Notes: generated from the sequence alone by a model not told the origin. Shown: positions 1 to 8,674, numbered from the stretch's first letter. The stretch is DNA of 45,105 bases from Streptomyces xiaopingdaonensis (GCF_000262345.1 NZ_AJTQ01000263.1:1-45105); one strand, 5' to 3'. Numbers and translations: made by a program.

Positions 1-348
1 TTCCATCGAACCCCTCCCAGGGCCCTCCGGGCGCTTCCCTCTCGGTGCCCCGAACGTTACCAGGTGCCTCTCTCAGAGAAGAAATCGCTTCCCTTTCGCA
101 CGCGAAAGGAGCGGCTTTCTCGAAGCCGTTGGCTGTCCGGGGGCCGCCGGGCTCTCGCCGAGCGGTTTCGCAACCGTACAGGCGGGCTCCTGAGCGAGGC
201 AAATCGGTTTCCGCGGGCCCCGGCCGGGCATCCGCAGGCGTGGAAGTGCCGGGCGCGCAGGGGCGATCGCATACGCTGCTGGCGGTGCGCCGGACCGGCA
301 GCGACGCCGGTGCGGCGCGGTTTCGTACCCGACCTTCGGGAGGCTTCC
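1..348. other. Non-coding region upstream of crr, with clustered small hairpins
   Basis: I see no convincing gene here. The open frames lack typical codon usage and overlap the crr start. Three short inverted repeats lie side by side: GAAG/CTTC at 78-91, CTTTCG/CGAAAG at 93-108 with a 4-nt loop, and CGGCTT/AAGCCG at 112-128 with a 5-nt loop. They could be the end of an upstream transcript or leader structure. A good Shine-Dalgarno sequence (GGGAGG) precedes the crr ATG. No DasR-type operator (ACTGGTCTAGACCA-like) is visible. Confidence 0.5.
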
Positions 349-789
349 ATGACCACTGTGACGTCCCCGGTCAGGGGAGAGGCGATCGGTCTCGGCGCGG
401 TGCCCGACCCCGTGTTCGCCGGGGAGATGGTGGGGCCGGGAACGGCCGTCGATCCGGTGCGGGAGCCGGCCACCGCGGTGGCTCCCGTCGACGGGATCGT
501 GGTGTCGCTGCATCCGCACGCCTTCGTCGTCGTCGACGCGGACGGGCACGGGGTGTTGACGCACCTGGGGATCGACACGGTGCAGTTGAACGGTGAAGGG
601 TTCGAGCTGCTCGTCGGCAAGGGGGACGAGGTGCGGCGCGGGGACGGCGTGGTGCGGTGGGACCCGGTGGCCGTCGAGGCCGCGGGGAAGTCGCCGGTCT
701 CGCCGGTGATCGCTCTGGAGGCGGCGCCCGGAGCGCTGAGCGTGATCGCGGAGTCGGGGCCCGCCGAGACGCTCTTCGAATGGAACTGA
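349..789 (+). CDS. crr: PTS glucose-type EIIA component (Crr)
   Basis: This is a soluble phosphocarrier that takes phosphate from phospho-HPr and passes it to membrane EIIBC sugar permeases. The 146-residue product has the single-domain EIIA-Glc fold. PVDGIVVSLHPHAFVV contains the first active-site histidine (His57), and THLGIDTVQLNG contains the phosphorylated histidine (His72) in the usual HxGIDTV setting. The ATG at 349 was chosen because GGGAGG lies 5-6 nt upstream and the EIIA fold starts just after it; the frame is open further upstream, but without family sequence. ptsI follows after 51 bp on the same strand, so the pair is probably one operon. HPr and the sugar-specific EIIBC are not in the window. 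Regulation is not visible in the sequence. Confidence 0.95.
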   Translation: MTTVTSPVRGEAIGLGAVPDPVFAGEMVGPGTAVDPVREPATAVAPVDGIVVSLHPHAFVVVDADGHGVLTHLGIDTVQLNGEGFELLVGKGDEVRRGDGVVRWDPVAVEAAGKSPVSPVIALEAAPGALSVIAESGPAETLFEWN

Positions 790-840
790 ACGGTGCCGCG
801 GGCACCTCGGACGTGTTCGCGCTGATCCGGAGGCGGATGG

Positions 841-2511
841 ATGGAGACGACGCTGCAGGGTGTCGGCGTGAGCCACGGGGTGGCGGTCGGCGAGGTCCGG
901 CACATGGTCACCGCGGTGCTGGAGCCGCCGGCGGAGCAGATCGCGCTCGACGACGCGGAGAAGGAGCAGCAGCGCGCGCGGCGGGCGTTGGAGGCCGTCG
1001 CCGCCGACCTGCTGGCGCGGGGGAACCTCGCGGGCGGTGAGGCGCAGGCCGTGCTCGAGGCGCAGGCGATGATGGCGCAGGATCCCGAGCTGCTCAGCGA
1101 CGTGGAGCGGCGTATCGCCGTGGGGAGCACGGCCGAGCGGAGCGTCTACGACGCGCTCACCGCGTACCGGGGTCTGCTTGCGCAGGCCGGGGAGTACCTG
1201 GCGGGACGGGTCGCCGACCTCGACGACGTACGGAACCGGATCGTGGCACGGCTCTCCGGGGTGCCGATGCCGGGGATTCCGGACAGTGCCACGCCGTTCG
1301 TGCTCGTGGCGCGGGATCTGGCCCCCGCGGACACGGCGCTGCTCGACACCACACTGGTGCTGGGGTTCGTGACCGAGGAGGGCGGGCCGACGAGTCACAG
1401 TGCCATCCTCGCGCGGTCGCTGGGGGTGCCTGCCGTCGTGGCGCTCGCGGGGGCGACCGAGCTGGCTGAGTCGACCGTGGTGGCGGTCGACGGGAGTTCG
1501 GGGGAGGTCGTGGTGGCGCCCACCGCCGAGGAGCGGGCGCAGTTGGAGGCCGCTGCCGAGGAGCGCAGGGCCGCGATGGAGGCAGCCAAGGGGCCCGGGA
1601 GCACCTCGGACGGCCATCGGGTGCCGCTGCTGGCGAACCTCGGCGGACCGTCCGAGGTGGCGGCCGCGCTGGACGCCGGGGCCGAGGGGGTCGGGCTCTA
1701 CCGTACGGAGTTCCTCTTCCTGGAGGACGGGCGTGCGGCGCCTTCCAGGGAACGGCAGGTCGAGGCGTACCGGTCGGTGCTGGAGGCGTTCCCGGACGGC
1801 CGGGTCGTCGTGCGCGTGCTGGACGCGGGTGCGGACAAGCCGCTGGAGTTCCTCAGCCCCTCCGACGAGCCCAACCCTGCCCTGGGTGTCCGGGGATTGC
1901 GCGCCCTGCTCGACCATCCCGAGGTGCTCCAGGGGCAGTTGGCCGCGCTGGCCGAGGCGGCCGACGGGCTTCCCGTGCATCTGGAGGTCATGGCGCCGAT
2001 GGTCGCGGACCGGGTCGACGCGCGTGCCTTCGCTGAAGCATGCCGTGCGGCGGGGCTGCACGCGAAGTTCGGCGCGATGGTGGAGGTTCCGGCCGCCGCG
2101 CTGCGTGCGCGGTCGCTCCTGCGCGAGGTGGAGTTCCTCTCGCTGGGGACCAACGATCTTGCGCAGTACACCTTCGCTGCCGACCGGCAGGTGGGAGCCG
2201 TCTCCCGGTTGCAGGACCCGTGGCAGCCCGCCCTGCTGGACCTGGTGGCGTACGCGGCGGAGGCCGCGGGCGAGGAGGAGCGTAGCTGCGGGGTGTGCGG
2301 GGAGGCTGCCGCGGACCCGGCGATGGCGTGCGTTCTCGTCGGTCTGGGCGTGACGAGCCTCTCGATGGGGCCGTCCGCCATCCCGATGGTGCGGGCGACG
2401 CTGGCGAAGCACACGCGGGCACAGTGCGAACGTGCCGCGGCCGCCGCGCGCCGCGCCGAGAGCGCGGCGGAAGCCAGGCGTGCCGCGCAGGCGGTGCTCT
2501 CCGGCGAGTGA
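841..2511 (+). CDS. ptsI: PTS enzyme I, phosphoenolpyruvate-protein phosphotransferase
   Basis: Enzyme I autophosphorylates from PEP and phosphorylates HPr, the first step of PTS sugar uptake in the cytoplasm. The 556-residue length is normal. The N-terminal HPr-binding and phosphohistidine domains end in GGPTSHSAILARSLGVPAVV, where His186 is the phosphorylated residue. The C-terminal PEP-binding TIM barrel shows GVGLYRTEFLF, VRVLDAGADKPL, NPALGVRG, FGAMVEVPAA, LSLGTNDLAQYTFAADR and the active-site CGE motif with Cys486. The ATG at 841 has GGAGG about 9 nt upstream. It lies directly behind crr. A strong hairpin follows immediately and separates it from the convergent acetoacetyl-CoA synthetase gene. 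All key residues are present. Confidence 0.97.
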   Translation: METTLQGVGVSHGVAVGEVRHMVTAVLEPPAEQIALDDAEKEQQRARRALEAVAADLLARGNLAGGEAQAVLEAQAMMAQDPELLSDVERRIAVGSTAERSVYDALTAYRGLLAQAGEYLAGRVADLDDVRNRIVARLSGVPMPGIPDSATPFVLVARDLAPADTALLDTTLVLGFVTEEGGPTSHSAILARSLGVPAVVALAGATELAESTVVAVDGSSGEVVVAPTAEERAQLEAAAEERRAAMEAAKGPGSTSDGHRVPLLANLGGPSEVAAALDAGAEGVGLYRTEFLFLEDGRAAPSRERQVEAYRSVLEAFPDGRVVVRVLDAGADKPLEFLSPSDEPNPALGVRGLRALLDHPEVLQGQLAALAEAADGLPVHLEVMAPMVADRVDARAFAEACRAAGLHAKFGAMVEVPAAALRARSLLREVEFLSLGTNDLAQYTFAADRQVGAVSRLQDPWQPALLDLVAYAAEAAGEEERSCGVCGEAAADPAMACVLVGLGVTSLSMGPSAIPMVRATLAKHTRAQCERAAAAARRAESAAEARRAAQAVLSGE

Positions 2512-2513
2512 GG

Positions 2514-2543
2514 ACGGCGCCGGGCCCGGAGGCCCGGCGCCGT
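2514..2543. terminator. Bidirectional hairpin terminator between ptsI and acetoacetyl-CoA synthetase
   Basis: A perfect 13-bp GC stem (2514-2526 pairing with 2531-2543) closes on a CGGA tetraloop. It fills the 37-bp gap between two convergent genes, so it probably stops both transcripts. There is no U-tract, as is common for streptomycete terminators. Confidence 0.8.
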
Positions 2544-2548
2544 GTCCG

Positions 2549-4549
2549 TCAGGCCGTGCGGCTGCGGCCCAATTGCTCGTAGACGCGGAGGAGTTCGACG
2601 TCGTCGACGGAGCCGGGGTTGACCGCCTTCTCCAGCGGGGTGCCCTGCAGCATGCGCTTGACGGGGACCTCCAGGCGCTTGCCCGTCAGGGTGTGCGGGA
2701 CGGCGGGGACCTCGATCACCTCGTCGGGGACGTGGCGTGGGGAGAGTTCGGCCCTCAGTGTGCGCTTGATGCGGTCGCGCAGGCCGTCGTCGAGTGTCGC
2801 GCCGTCCGCGAGGTGCACGAAGAGGGGCATCCAGTAGCCGCCGTCGGGGAGTTCGATGCCGAGGACGAGGGACTCGCGGATCTCGGGGAGGCGTTCGACG
2901 GCCTCGTAGATGTCGGCCGAGCCCATGCGGACGCCCTGTCGGTTGAGGGTGGAGTCCGAACGGCCGTGGATGATCACGGTGTTGCGCCCGGTGAGGGTGG
3001 TCCAGTCGCCGTGGCGCCAGATGCCGGGGAACATCTCGAAGTAGCTGTCGCGGTAGCGGCTACCGTCCGCGTCGTTCCAGAAGCGCACCGGCATCGACGG
3101 CATGGGGCGGGTGACGACGAGTTCGCCGACCTCGTCGACGAGCGGCTCGCCCGCCGGGCTCCAGGACTCCAACGCGACGCCGAGCGAAGGGGCTTGGAGC
3201 TCGCCGACGTAGACCGGGAGCGTGGGGGCCGCCCCGGCGAAGCAACTGCAGACGTCGGTGCCGCCGCTGACGGAGGCGATCCACATCGCGGGCGAGACCT
3301 CGTCGTGAATCCAGCGGAAGCCGTCGGGTGGGAGCGGTGAGCCGGTGGTGGCGACGCAGCCGACGCGGGAGAGGTCGAAGTCGCGGCCCGGGTGGAGTTC
3401 GGCCTTGGCGCTCGCGGTGATGTAGGCGGCCGAGGTTCCGAAGAAGGTGGCGCCTGTGAGTTCGGCGACGCGCCACTGGGCCGCGCCGTCGGGGTGACCG
3501 GGGCTGCCGTCGTAGGTGACGGCCGTGGCGCCGACGAGGAGGGAGCCGACGAGGAAGTTCCACATCATCCAGCCGGTCGAGGTGTACCAGAAGAAGCGGT
3601 CCCCCTCACCCACGTCGCTCTGGAGCCCGAGCTGCTTGAGGTGTTCGACGAGGATGCCGCCCTGCGACTGCACGATGGCCTTCGGCAGGCCCGTCGTCCC
3701 CGACGAGTAGAGGACCCACAGCGGGTGGTCGAACGGGACCTGCTCGAAGACGGGTTCGGCCTTCGCCGAGACGAGGTCGTCCCACTCCAGGGCGCCTTCG
3801 GGAGCGGGCGTGCCGAGGAGGGGGACGTGGACGACGGCGCGCAGGGTGGGGAGCTCCTCGCGCAGTTCGGCGACGGTCTCGCGCCTGTCGTGCTCCTTGC
3901 CGCCGTAGCGGTAGCCGTCGACGGTGATCAGGACGACGGGCTCGACCTGGCGGAAACGGTCGAGGACGCTGCGGGCACCGAAGTCGGGGGCGCAGGAGGT
4001 CCACACGGCGCCGACGGCGGCGGTCGCGAGGAGGGCGGTGATCGCCTCGGGGACGTTGGGGAGGTAGCCGCAGACGCGGTCGCCCGGGCCGACGCCGAGG
4101 CGGCGGAGCTCCGCGGCGAGCGAGCCGACGCGGGCGCGGAGGGTGCCCCAGGTCACCGTCTCGGGTTCGAGGCGCTCGTCGACGCCGATGACGGCGGGCT
4201 CGGCGGCGCGTTCGGGGTCCTCGGAGGCGCGCAGGGCCTGTTCTGCGTAGTTGAGGGTGGCGCCGGGGAACCAGCGGGCGCCCGGCATGGCGTCGTCTGC
4301 CAGGACCGTCTCGTAGGGGGTGCTGAAGCGGACGTCGAACCACTCGGTCACCGCGCTCCAGAACGCGGGCAGTTGCTCGACGGACCAGCGGTGCAGGTCG
4401 GCGTAGGCGGCTTCCGGGTCTGCCGCGGGGGCGGGAGCGCCGTGGTGGCGCGCGGCCCAGGCGTGGAAGCGGGTGAGCCTCGCGGCTTCGTTCCGCTCGG
4501 GCGTGGGGCGCCAGAGTGCGGTCGGCTCGGTTCGGTTGTCGGTCGTCAT
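2549..4549 (-). CDS. Acetoacetyl-CoA synthetase (acetoacetate-CoA ligase)
   Basis: This cytoplasmic ANL-superfamily enzyme activates acetoacetate to acetoacetyl-CoA with ATP. The product has 666 residues. An acetyl-CoA-synthetase-type N-terminal segment is followed by the AMP-binding signature YSSGTTGLPK at residues 281-290, then FGTSAAYITA, an adenylate-binding region ending GRSDSTLNRQGVRMGSADIY, and the C-terminal catalytic lysine in TGKRLEVPVK (Lys624). The substitutions around the signature and the length fit the acetoacetate rather than the acetate branch. The ATG at 4549 is chosen because family-like sequence begins there and GGGAG lies just upstream; the frame stays open far upstream without such similarity. 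It converges on ptsI and diverges from the GH31-like gene, with an operator-like inverted repeat in the shared promoter region. Confidence 0.92.
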   Translation of the reverse strand: MTTDNRTEPTALWRPTPERNEAARLTRFHAWAARHHGAPAPAADPEAAYADLHRWSVEQLPAFWSAVTEWFDVRFSTPYETVLADDAMPGARWFPGATLNYAEQALRASEDPERAAEPAVIGVDERLEPETVTWGTLRARVGSLAAELRRLGVGPGDRVCGYLPNVPEAITALLATAAVGAVWTSCAPDFGARSVLDRFRQVEPVVLITVDGYRYGGKEHDRRETVAELREELPTLRAVVHVPLLGTPAPEGALEWDDLVSAKAEPVFEQVPFDHPLWVLYSSGTTGLPKAIVQSQGGILVEHLKQLGLQSDVGEGDRFFWYTSTGWMMWNFLVGSLLVGATAVTYDGSPGHPDGAAQWRVAELTGATFFGTSAAYITASAKAELHPGRDFDLSRVGCVATTGSPLPPDGFRWIHDEVSPAMWIASVSGGTDVCSCFAGAAPTLPVYVGELQAPSLGVALESWSPAGEPLVDEVGELVVTRPMPSMPVRFWNDADGSRYRDSYFEMFPGIWRHGDWTTLTGRNTVIIHGRSDSTLNRQGVRMGSADIYEAVERLPEIRESLVLGIELPDGGYWMPLFVHLADGATLDDGLRDRIKRTLRAELSPRHVPDEVIEVPAVPHTLTGKRLEVPVKRMLQGTPLEKAVNPGSVDDVELLRVYEQLGRSRTA

Positions 4550-4663
4550 GGCGGCTCCCGGAGGTTCTGCACGGCTGTGCGGTCGGCGCTGCTCGTCGGT
4601 CTGGGACTCGGCTGAGGGCCGGCGCGCTGCTCCCGAGGACAATGCCACGTGATCAACTACCCA

Positions 4664-4690
4664 CGCCAGAGTCGGCGGTGTGCTCTGGCG
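4664..4690. promoter_or_regulatory. Operator-like inverted repeat in a divergent promoter region
   Basis: CGCCAGAG at 4664-4671 and CTCTGGCG at 4683-4690 form perfect 8-bp arms around an 11-bp spacer. The site lies in the 234-bp region between the acetoacetyl-CoA synthetase and GH31-like starts. The geometry suits a dimeric regulator such as TetR or GntR, but no regulator gene is adjacent. Confidence 0.45.
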
Positions 4691-4783
4691 CACGGCACCG
4701 GCGTGTGCGATGCGCCGGGGGGTGCGCTGCCGACCGGTGGGAGACGTCGGTGCACGGCGCCGACGCGGGGGCAGGGAGAAGGC

Positions 4784-7045
4784 ATGAACGGTTGCGGGGC
4801 CGCCTGGTCGTCGGTGAGGGCTCTGGGTAGCGTGCGCGGCATGCGTGCACTTCGTTCGGCGCTGCGGGGGCGGCGCTCGGACGCCGCGGCCCGGAGGCGG
4901 CTCGGACGCCGTGGCGTCGAGCGGGCGCGGGTGCCCGGCGAGGCGGAGGGAGCCGAACCGGCGCCGGGCGGTGGGCTGGTGCGGTTCGCGCGCGCGTCGC
5001 TGCGGGTCGAAGTCGTGGTGGGCGGCGCTGTGTTCATCGGCTGGGACGGGGCGGCGGCCGAGCCCTCGTACGCGTTGGCCGGCGCTCCTCCGCCACCGGA
5101 CGTGCGGGCGTTCCTCGAACCTGACAAGGACGGCGGCTGGCGCGTCGTCTCGGAGCGGGCCCTGGTGACGGTCTCCCGACTCGGGGCGGTCGAGGTGCGT
5201 ACGCCCGGCGGGGCCCTGCTGCGGCGCGAGCTGCCGCCCCGCTGGTGGGAGTCGGAGGGTCCGGGCGCGGAGCGCTGGGTCCAGCGGGCCGAACTCGCAC
5301 CGGACGCACGGCTCTTCGGGCTGGGGGCACGGGGCGGTCCGGGGCTCGCGGACGGTGTGCACCGGCTCTGGAACGAAGTACGCGGCCCCGGCGGTGCGTT
5401 GACGATGCCGGTGCAGTTCGCCGTGGCCGACGCGGGGACGCATCTCGTCTTCCATGACAACCAGTTCGCCGGTGAACTCAGCGTCCGGCACGGCGTCGAG
5501 GGGCTCGGCTCGGGGCTCGACCGGCCGGGGCGGTGCGAGGTGCGGATGTCGGGCGGGCCCGTGAGGTATTGGGTGGTCGCGGGGGCGCCCGCGCGAGTGC
5601 TGCGGGGGTGGACGCTGCTCACCGGGGCGCCTGCCGCGCCCCCGGCGTGGGCGCTGGGCCACCATCGTGCTCCGCCGGACGGCGCGCGCGATGCCGAGGT
5701 GCTGGAGGCGGTCCGGGCGTGGGAGGCGGCCGGACTGCCGTCCGCTGTCGTCGAGTTGGGGAGCGTGGAGGGCGCGGCGGGGGAAGCCGGTGGGCTCGTG
5801 GCGGCGTTGCGTGCGCTGGGGGTGCGGACGACGGCGAGGAGGGAGCCGGCCGTGCGGGTCCGGCAGGGCGCCGGCGTGTACGACGAGGGCGTGCGCGCCG
5901 GCGTGTTCGTACGGGATGCCCGCGGGTTGGAGGTGCGCGGCGCGGGGGCGCGCGGGGAGGTGGCGTACCCAGACTTCACGCTGCCGCGGGCGCGCGGGTG
6001 GTGGGCGTCGGCGTATCGGCCCGACGGTCCCGACGGCTATCTGCACCGTCGCGACCAGCCCGCCTCCCCCGCTCCGTTCGCCGTCCCCGCGCTGCCCCGC
6101 TCGGCCCGTCACTCGTTGGAGGGCCGCGGCGGGGACCACGGGGAGGCGCACAACGTCTACCCGCTGGAGATGGCACGTGCGGGTGCCGAGGCGCTGCGGG
6201 CGCTTCGTCCGGGGCAACGGCCCTTTCTCGCCTGCGAGTCGGGATGGGCGGGGATGCAGCGGTACGGGGGTGCGCTGGTCGCCGCCGGTTCCCGCGGGTG
6301 GGACGGGTTGCGGGAGGCGCTGGCGGCCGTCGTCGCGCTGGGGCTGTGCGGCGTGCCGTTCAGCGGGCCGTTGCTCGGCGGTCCCGAGGCCGAGGACGAC
6401 GGGGAGTTGCTGCTGCGGGGGCTGGAGCTCGGCAGCCATCTGCCGCTCTTCCGCACCTCCGCCGTCTCGGCACGGTGGCGCCCCGACGGGTCCGCGGCGC
6501 GGTCCGTCCTCGCGGAACGGCGCCGTCTCCAGCCGTACTTGCTCACCCTCGCGCACCTCGCCGAGCGGAGCGGAGCGCCCTGCGTGCGCCCGGTCTGGTG
6601 GCAGCATCCGGGCGACCGCGAGCTGCGCGGGTGCGACGACGCCTTCCTCCTCGGCGATGCGCTGCTCGTCGCTCCCGTCCTCCGACCGGGCGTGCGCCGG
6701 CGTGCGGTGGTGCTGCCGCGGGGGCGTTGGTACGAGACGTCGAGCGGACGGGCGCACGAGGGGCCGGGGACGGTGCTGGTCGACGCGCCGCTGGGGCGTA
6801 CGCCGGTGCTGGCGCGCGCCGGGGCCGCCGTACCGGTGGCGGACGGCGAGGGGTGCACGGTACTGGAGGTGTGGCCGCCCGGTCCCGGGCGCCGGGGCAG
6901 CGGGCTCGTCCTCGCGGGCGGGAACGAGGACGCGCGTCCGGAGGCCGAGCGGTTCGTCGTGGACCGGGCGGACGGGCGGGTGCGCGTCGTGCGCGAGGAG
7001 GGCGGGCCCGTGGGATACCGGGTGTGCGTCCGGGGTGAGGGATAG
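4784..7045 (+). CDS. GH31-fold protein with degenerate active site (probable pseudoenzyme)
   Basis: The 753-residue product has the GH31 (alpha-glucosidase/xylosidase) layout: an N-terminal beta-sandwich (LFGLGARG, residues 177-183), a barrel entry PPAWALGHH near 286-294, YPDFTLPRARGWW near 395-407, and the C-terminal LQPYLLTLAH and LLGDALLVAPVL motifs. The key residues are replaced. The WxDMNEP nucleophile motif reads YLHRRDQP, placing Arg422 at the catalytic Asp. The acid/base Asp after QRY is Ala501. The substrate-binding Asp of GSDIGG is Leu530, and FFRxH has Ser559. Hydrolase activity is therefore unlikely; carbohydrate binding or regulation is possible. The ATG at 4784 has GGGAGAAGG upstream. 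ATG 4841 is an alternative, preceded by a TAGCGT box. No signal peptide is obvious. Confidence 0.8.
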   Translation: MNGCGAAWSSVRALGSVRGMRALRSALRGRRSDAAARRRLGRRGVERARVPGEAEGAEPAPGGGLVRFARASLRVEVVVGGAVFIGWDGAAAEPSYALAGAPPPPDVRAFLEPDKDGGWRVVSERALVTVSRLGAVEVRTPGGALLRRELPPRWWESEGPGAERWVQRAELAPDARLFGLGARGGPGLADGVHRLWNEVRGPGGALTMPVQFAVADAGTHLVFHDNQFAGELSVRHGVEGLGSGLDRPGRCEVRMSGGPVRYWVVAGAPARVLRGWTLLTGAPAAPPAWALGHHRAPPDGARDAEVLEAVRAWEAAGLPSAVVELGSVEGAAGEAGGLVAALRALGVRTTARREPAVRVRQGAGVYDEGVRAGVFVRDARGLEVRGAGARGEVAYPDFTLPRARGWWASAYRPDGPDGYLHRRDQPASPAPFAVPALPRSARHSLEGRGGDHGEAHNVYPLEMARAGAEALRALRPGQRPFLACESGWAGMQRYGGALVAAGSRGWDGLREALAAVVALGLCGVPFSGPLLGGPEAEDDGELLLRGLELGSHLPLFRTSAVSARWRPDGSAARSVLAERRRLQPYLLTLAHLAERSGAPCVRPVWWQHPGDRELRGCDDAFLLGDALLVAPVLRPGVRRRAVVLPRGRWYETSSGRAHEGPGTVLVDAPLGRTPVLARAGAAVPVADGEGCTVLEVWPPGPGRRGSGLVLAGGNEDARPEAERFVVDRADGRVRVVREEGGPVGYRVCVRGEG

Positions 7046-7799
7046 TCAGCGGGCGCGGTGGTCGTGGGCGTAAGTCGCGGCGGGCAAAGGGCTGTTGGGG
7101 TTCGGGGCGGCCGCCGTGGAGGCGGTGTGTGAGGGCGGCGGGGCTCGTGGTGCCGCCGGTGGGGAGCAGCGAGCTGTGGGGGCGAGCGGTGCGTGCCGCA
7201 AGTCGTCCGATGTCGATGGCCGTTGGTGGGCGGCAGCTCCGCGCCGCCCGCGGAGAGCGGGAAGTTGCGCGGGGTCGGGCAGTGGCGCAAGTCGCCGCGG
7301 AACAACGGCCGTTCGGCCCGGGACAGTCGGCATGGAAGCACGACGCGCAGACGACAGCCTCCGCGATGCCGCCTGCGGAGAGCGGAGGGCTGCGTGAGCC
7401 CGGGCAGTGCGCGCGTCGCAAGTCCCTCCGAAGCAACGGCCGTTCGCCCCGGGACAGCCGGCATGGAAGCACGACGCGCAGGCAACGGACCCCATCTCGG
7501 CTGCAAGGAGCGGCGGACTGCGCGAGGGGCCGGTAAGGAGCGCTGCCCCGGCGCCCGGGAACGTGCGCCGTGGTCGGGTCGCTCGGTTCGCCGGCGGGTG
7601 ACGCCGTGGAGGCGCACCGCGAACCCTTCCGACCTGCTCGCCCGGAGGGGACGCCGTGCAGGCCCGCCGCTCGTGCCGCTCGGCGAAACCCCGACACCCG
7701 CGAGGAGTTGACGCGACCGGTGGGTGCGGGGCCGGGTGGGTGCCGATTCGGGGTCCGATGTGCTGCGGGCTTCCTCCGGGGCCGCGGGTGCGGTAGTGA
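7046..7799. other. Long non-coding stretch holding tandem repeats
   Basis: No open frame here shows a recognisable protein or normal streptomycete codon bias. The first half holds the degenerate tandem repeat described separately. The second half (about 7540-7799) is upstream DNA of the dipeptidase gene and includes a TTGACG at 7708-7713. Confidence 0.6.
7190..7540. repeat. Degenerate tandem repeat, about 131-bp period, two full and two partial copies
   Basis: Two long copies are in register at 131 bp. CGCAAGTC occurs at 7286 and 7417, the palindrome AACGGCCGTT at 7304 and 7435, and a 23-bp identical block (beginning CGGCATGGAAGC) at 7328-7350 and 7459-7481. A truncated upstream copy has CGCAAGTC at 7197, 89 bp before the next. 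A partial downstream copy begins near 7494. The period is not a multiple of three and the minus-strand frames differ between copies, so the repeat is not coding. Its origin and function are unknown. Confidence 0.8.
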
Positions 7800-7805
7800 A
7801 TGGGC
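7771..7805 (+). promoter_or_regulatory. Possible leaderless promoter of the dipeptidase gene
   Basis: TAGTGA at 7794-7799 is a plausible -10 element. A start site 6-7 nt downstream would fall on the ATG at 7806. No Shine-Dalgarno sequence precedes either candidate ATG. The -35 (TTCCTC near 7771) is weak. Confidence 0.3.
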
Positions 7806-8657
7806 ATGCCACAAGTGAAGCGGCCCAGCCGCACCCGTCCGTCGATCCGACTCCTCCTCGCGGCGCTGCTCGCCGCCGCCCTCGCCGGAGGTGTACAGGC
7901 CGGTCCGGCCGCGGCCGAGCCCGCCGCGAGCGAAGACCCGCGTGCGCCGCGGGAGTTCGTCGCACTCGCCGACGTGGCACCGTCGATCCTCCAGGAGATC
8001 CGGTACCCGACGCGGCACAACTTCGTCGGGGACCCCGTCGCCGGCTACCGGGAGCCGATGTGCGTGGTGACGCGGGAGACCGCGAAGGCGATGCGCACGG
8101 CCCAGCGCCAGTTCCTCCGCAAGGGCTACACGCTCAAGGTCTACGACTGCTACCGGCCGCAGCGCGCCGTCGACCACTTCGTGCGGTGGGCCGAGGACCT
8201 CGAGGACGAGCGGATGAAGGACGAGTTCTACCCGCGGGTCGAGAAGGACCGCCTCTTCGAGGACGGGTACATCGCCGAGAAGTCGGGGCACAGCAGGGGC
8301 AGCACCGTCGACCTCACGCTCGTCCGGCTGCCGGCGGCGCCCACGCGCCCGTACGAGCCGGGCGAGGAGCTGGCGCCGTGCTTCGCCGAGAAGTCCGAGC
8401 GGTTCCCCGACAACTCGATCGACATGGGCACCGGGTTCGACTGCTTCGACACCCTCTCGCACACCGACAACCCCGAGGTCGTCGGCGAGCAGCACGCCAA
8501 CCGGATGCTCCTCAAGGAGACGATGGAGTCGGCCGGCTTCGCCAACCTGCCCGAGGAGTGGTGGCACTTCACGCTGGAGGACGAGACGTTCCCCGAGACG
8601 TACTTCGACTTCCCCGTGGAGCGGGGAGCTCTCCACCCACCGCACCGCGCCGGCTAG
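7800..8657 (+). CDS. Secreted D-alanyl-D-alanine dipeptidase, VanX-like (peptidase M15D)
   Basis: This zinc dipeptidase is predicted to cleave D-Ala-D-Ala outside the membrane. The product has 285 residues. A cationic N-terminus and hydrophobic run LLLAALLAAALAGG with an AxA-type site (GPAAAEPAA) indicate a Sec signal peptide. The catalytic domain shows CYRPQRAV with the transition-state arginine (Arg119), SGHSRGSTVD with zinc ligands His164 and Asp171, and PEEWWHF with the catalytic base Glu253 and third ligand His256. A signal peptide separates it from cytoplasmic VanX of glycopeptide-resistance clusters, and no vanH, vanA or vanRS genes are nearby, so housekeeping peptidoglycan turnover is more likely than resistance. 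The true start could be ATG 7806 if the transcript is leaderless. Confidence 0.92.
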   Translation: MGMPQVKRPSRTRPSIRLLLAALLAAALAGGVQAGPAAAEPAASEDPRAPREFVALADVAPSILQEIRYPTRHNFVGDPVAGYREPMCVVTRETAKAMRTAQRQFLRKGYTLKVYDCYRPQRAVDHFVRWAEDLEDERMKDEFYPRVEKDRLFEDGYIAEKSGHSRGSTVDLTLVRLPAAPTRPYEPGEELAPCFAEKSERFPDNSIDMGTGFDCFDTLSHTDNPEVVGEQHANRMLLKETMESAGFANLPEEWWHFTLEDETFPETYFDFPVERGALHPPHRAG

Positions 8658-8674
8658 CGCGCCACGGTGGCGCG
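8658..8674. terminator. Hairpin after the dipeptidase gene
   Basis: CGCGCCA and TGGCGCG form a 7-bp stem around a 3-nt loop, starting at the base after the TAG stop. It lies between the convergent dipeptidase and CvnD genes and probably terminates the former. Confidence 0.55.

Noticed and set aside
7190..7540. CRISPR-like array
   Set aside because: The units are about 131 bp and imperfect, with no short spacers and no cas genes.
7046..8020. Minus-strand frame with a cysteine-rich CxxCFHxxCPGxNGRC pattern
   Set aside because: The pattern comes from the 131-bp repeat. The second copy falls in another frame, and the frame overlaps the well-supported dipeptidase gene.
7800..8657. VanX as part of a glycopeptide-resistance cluster
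   Set aside because: The protein has a secretion signal, and no vanH, vanA or two-component genes are nearby.
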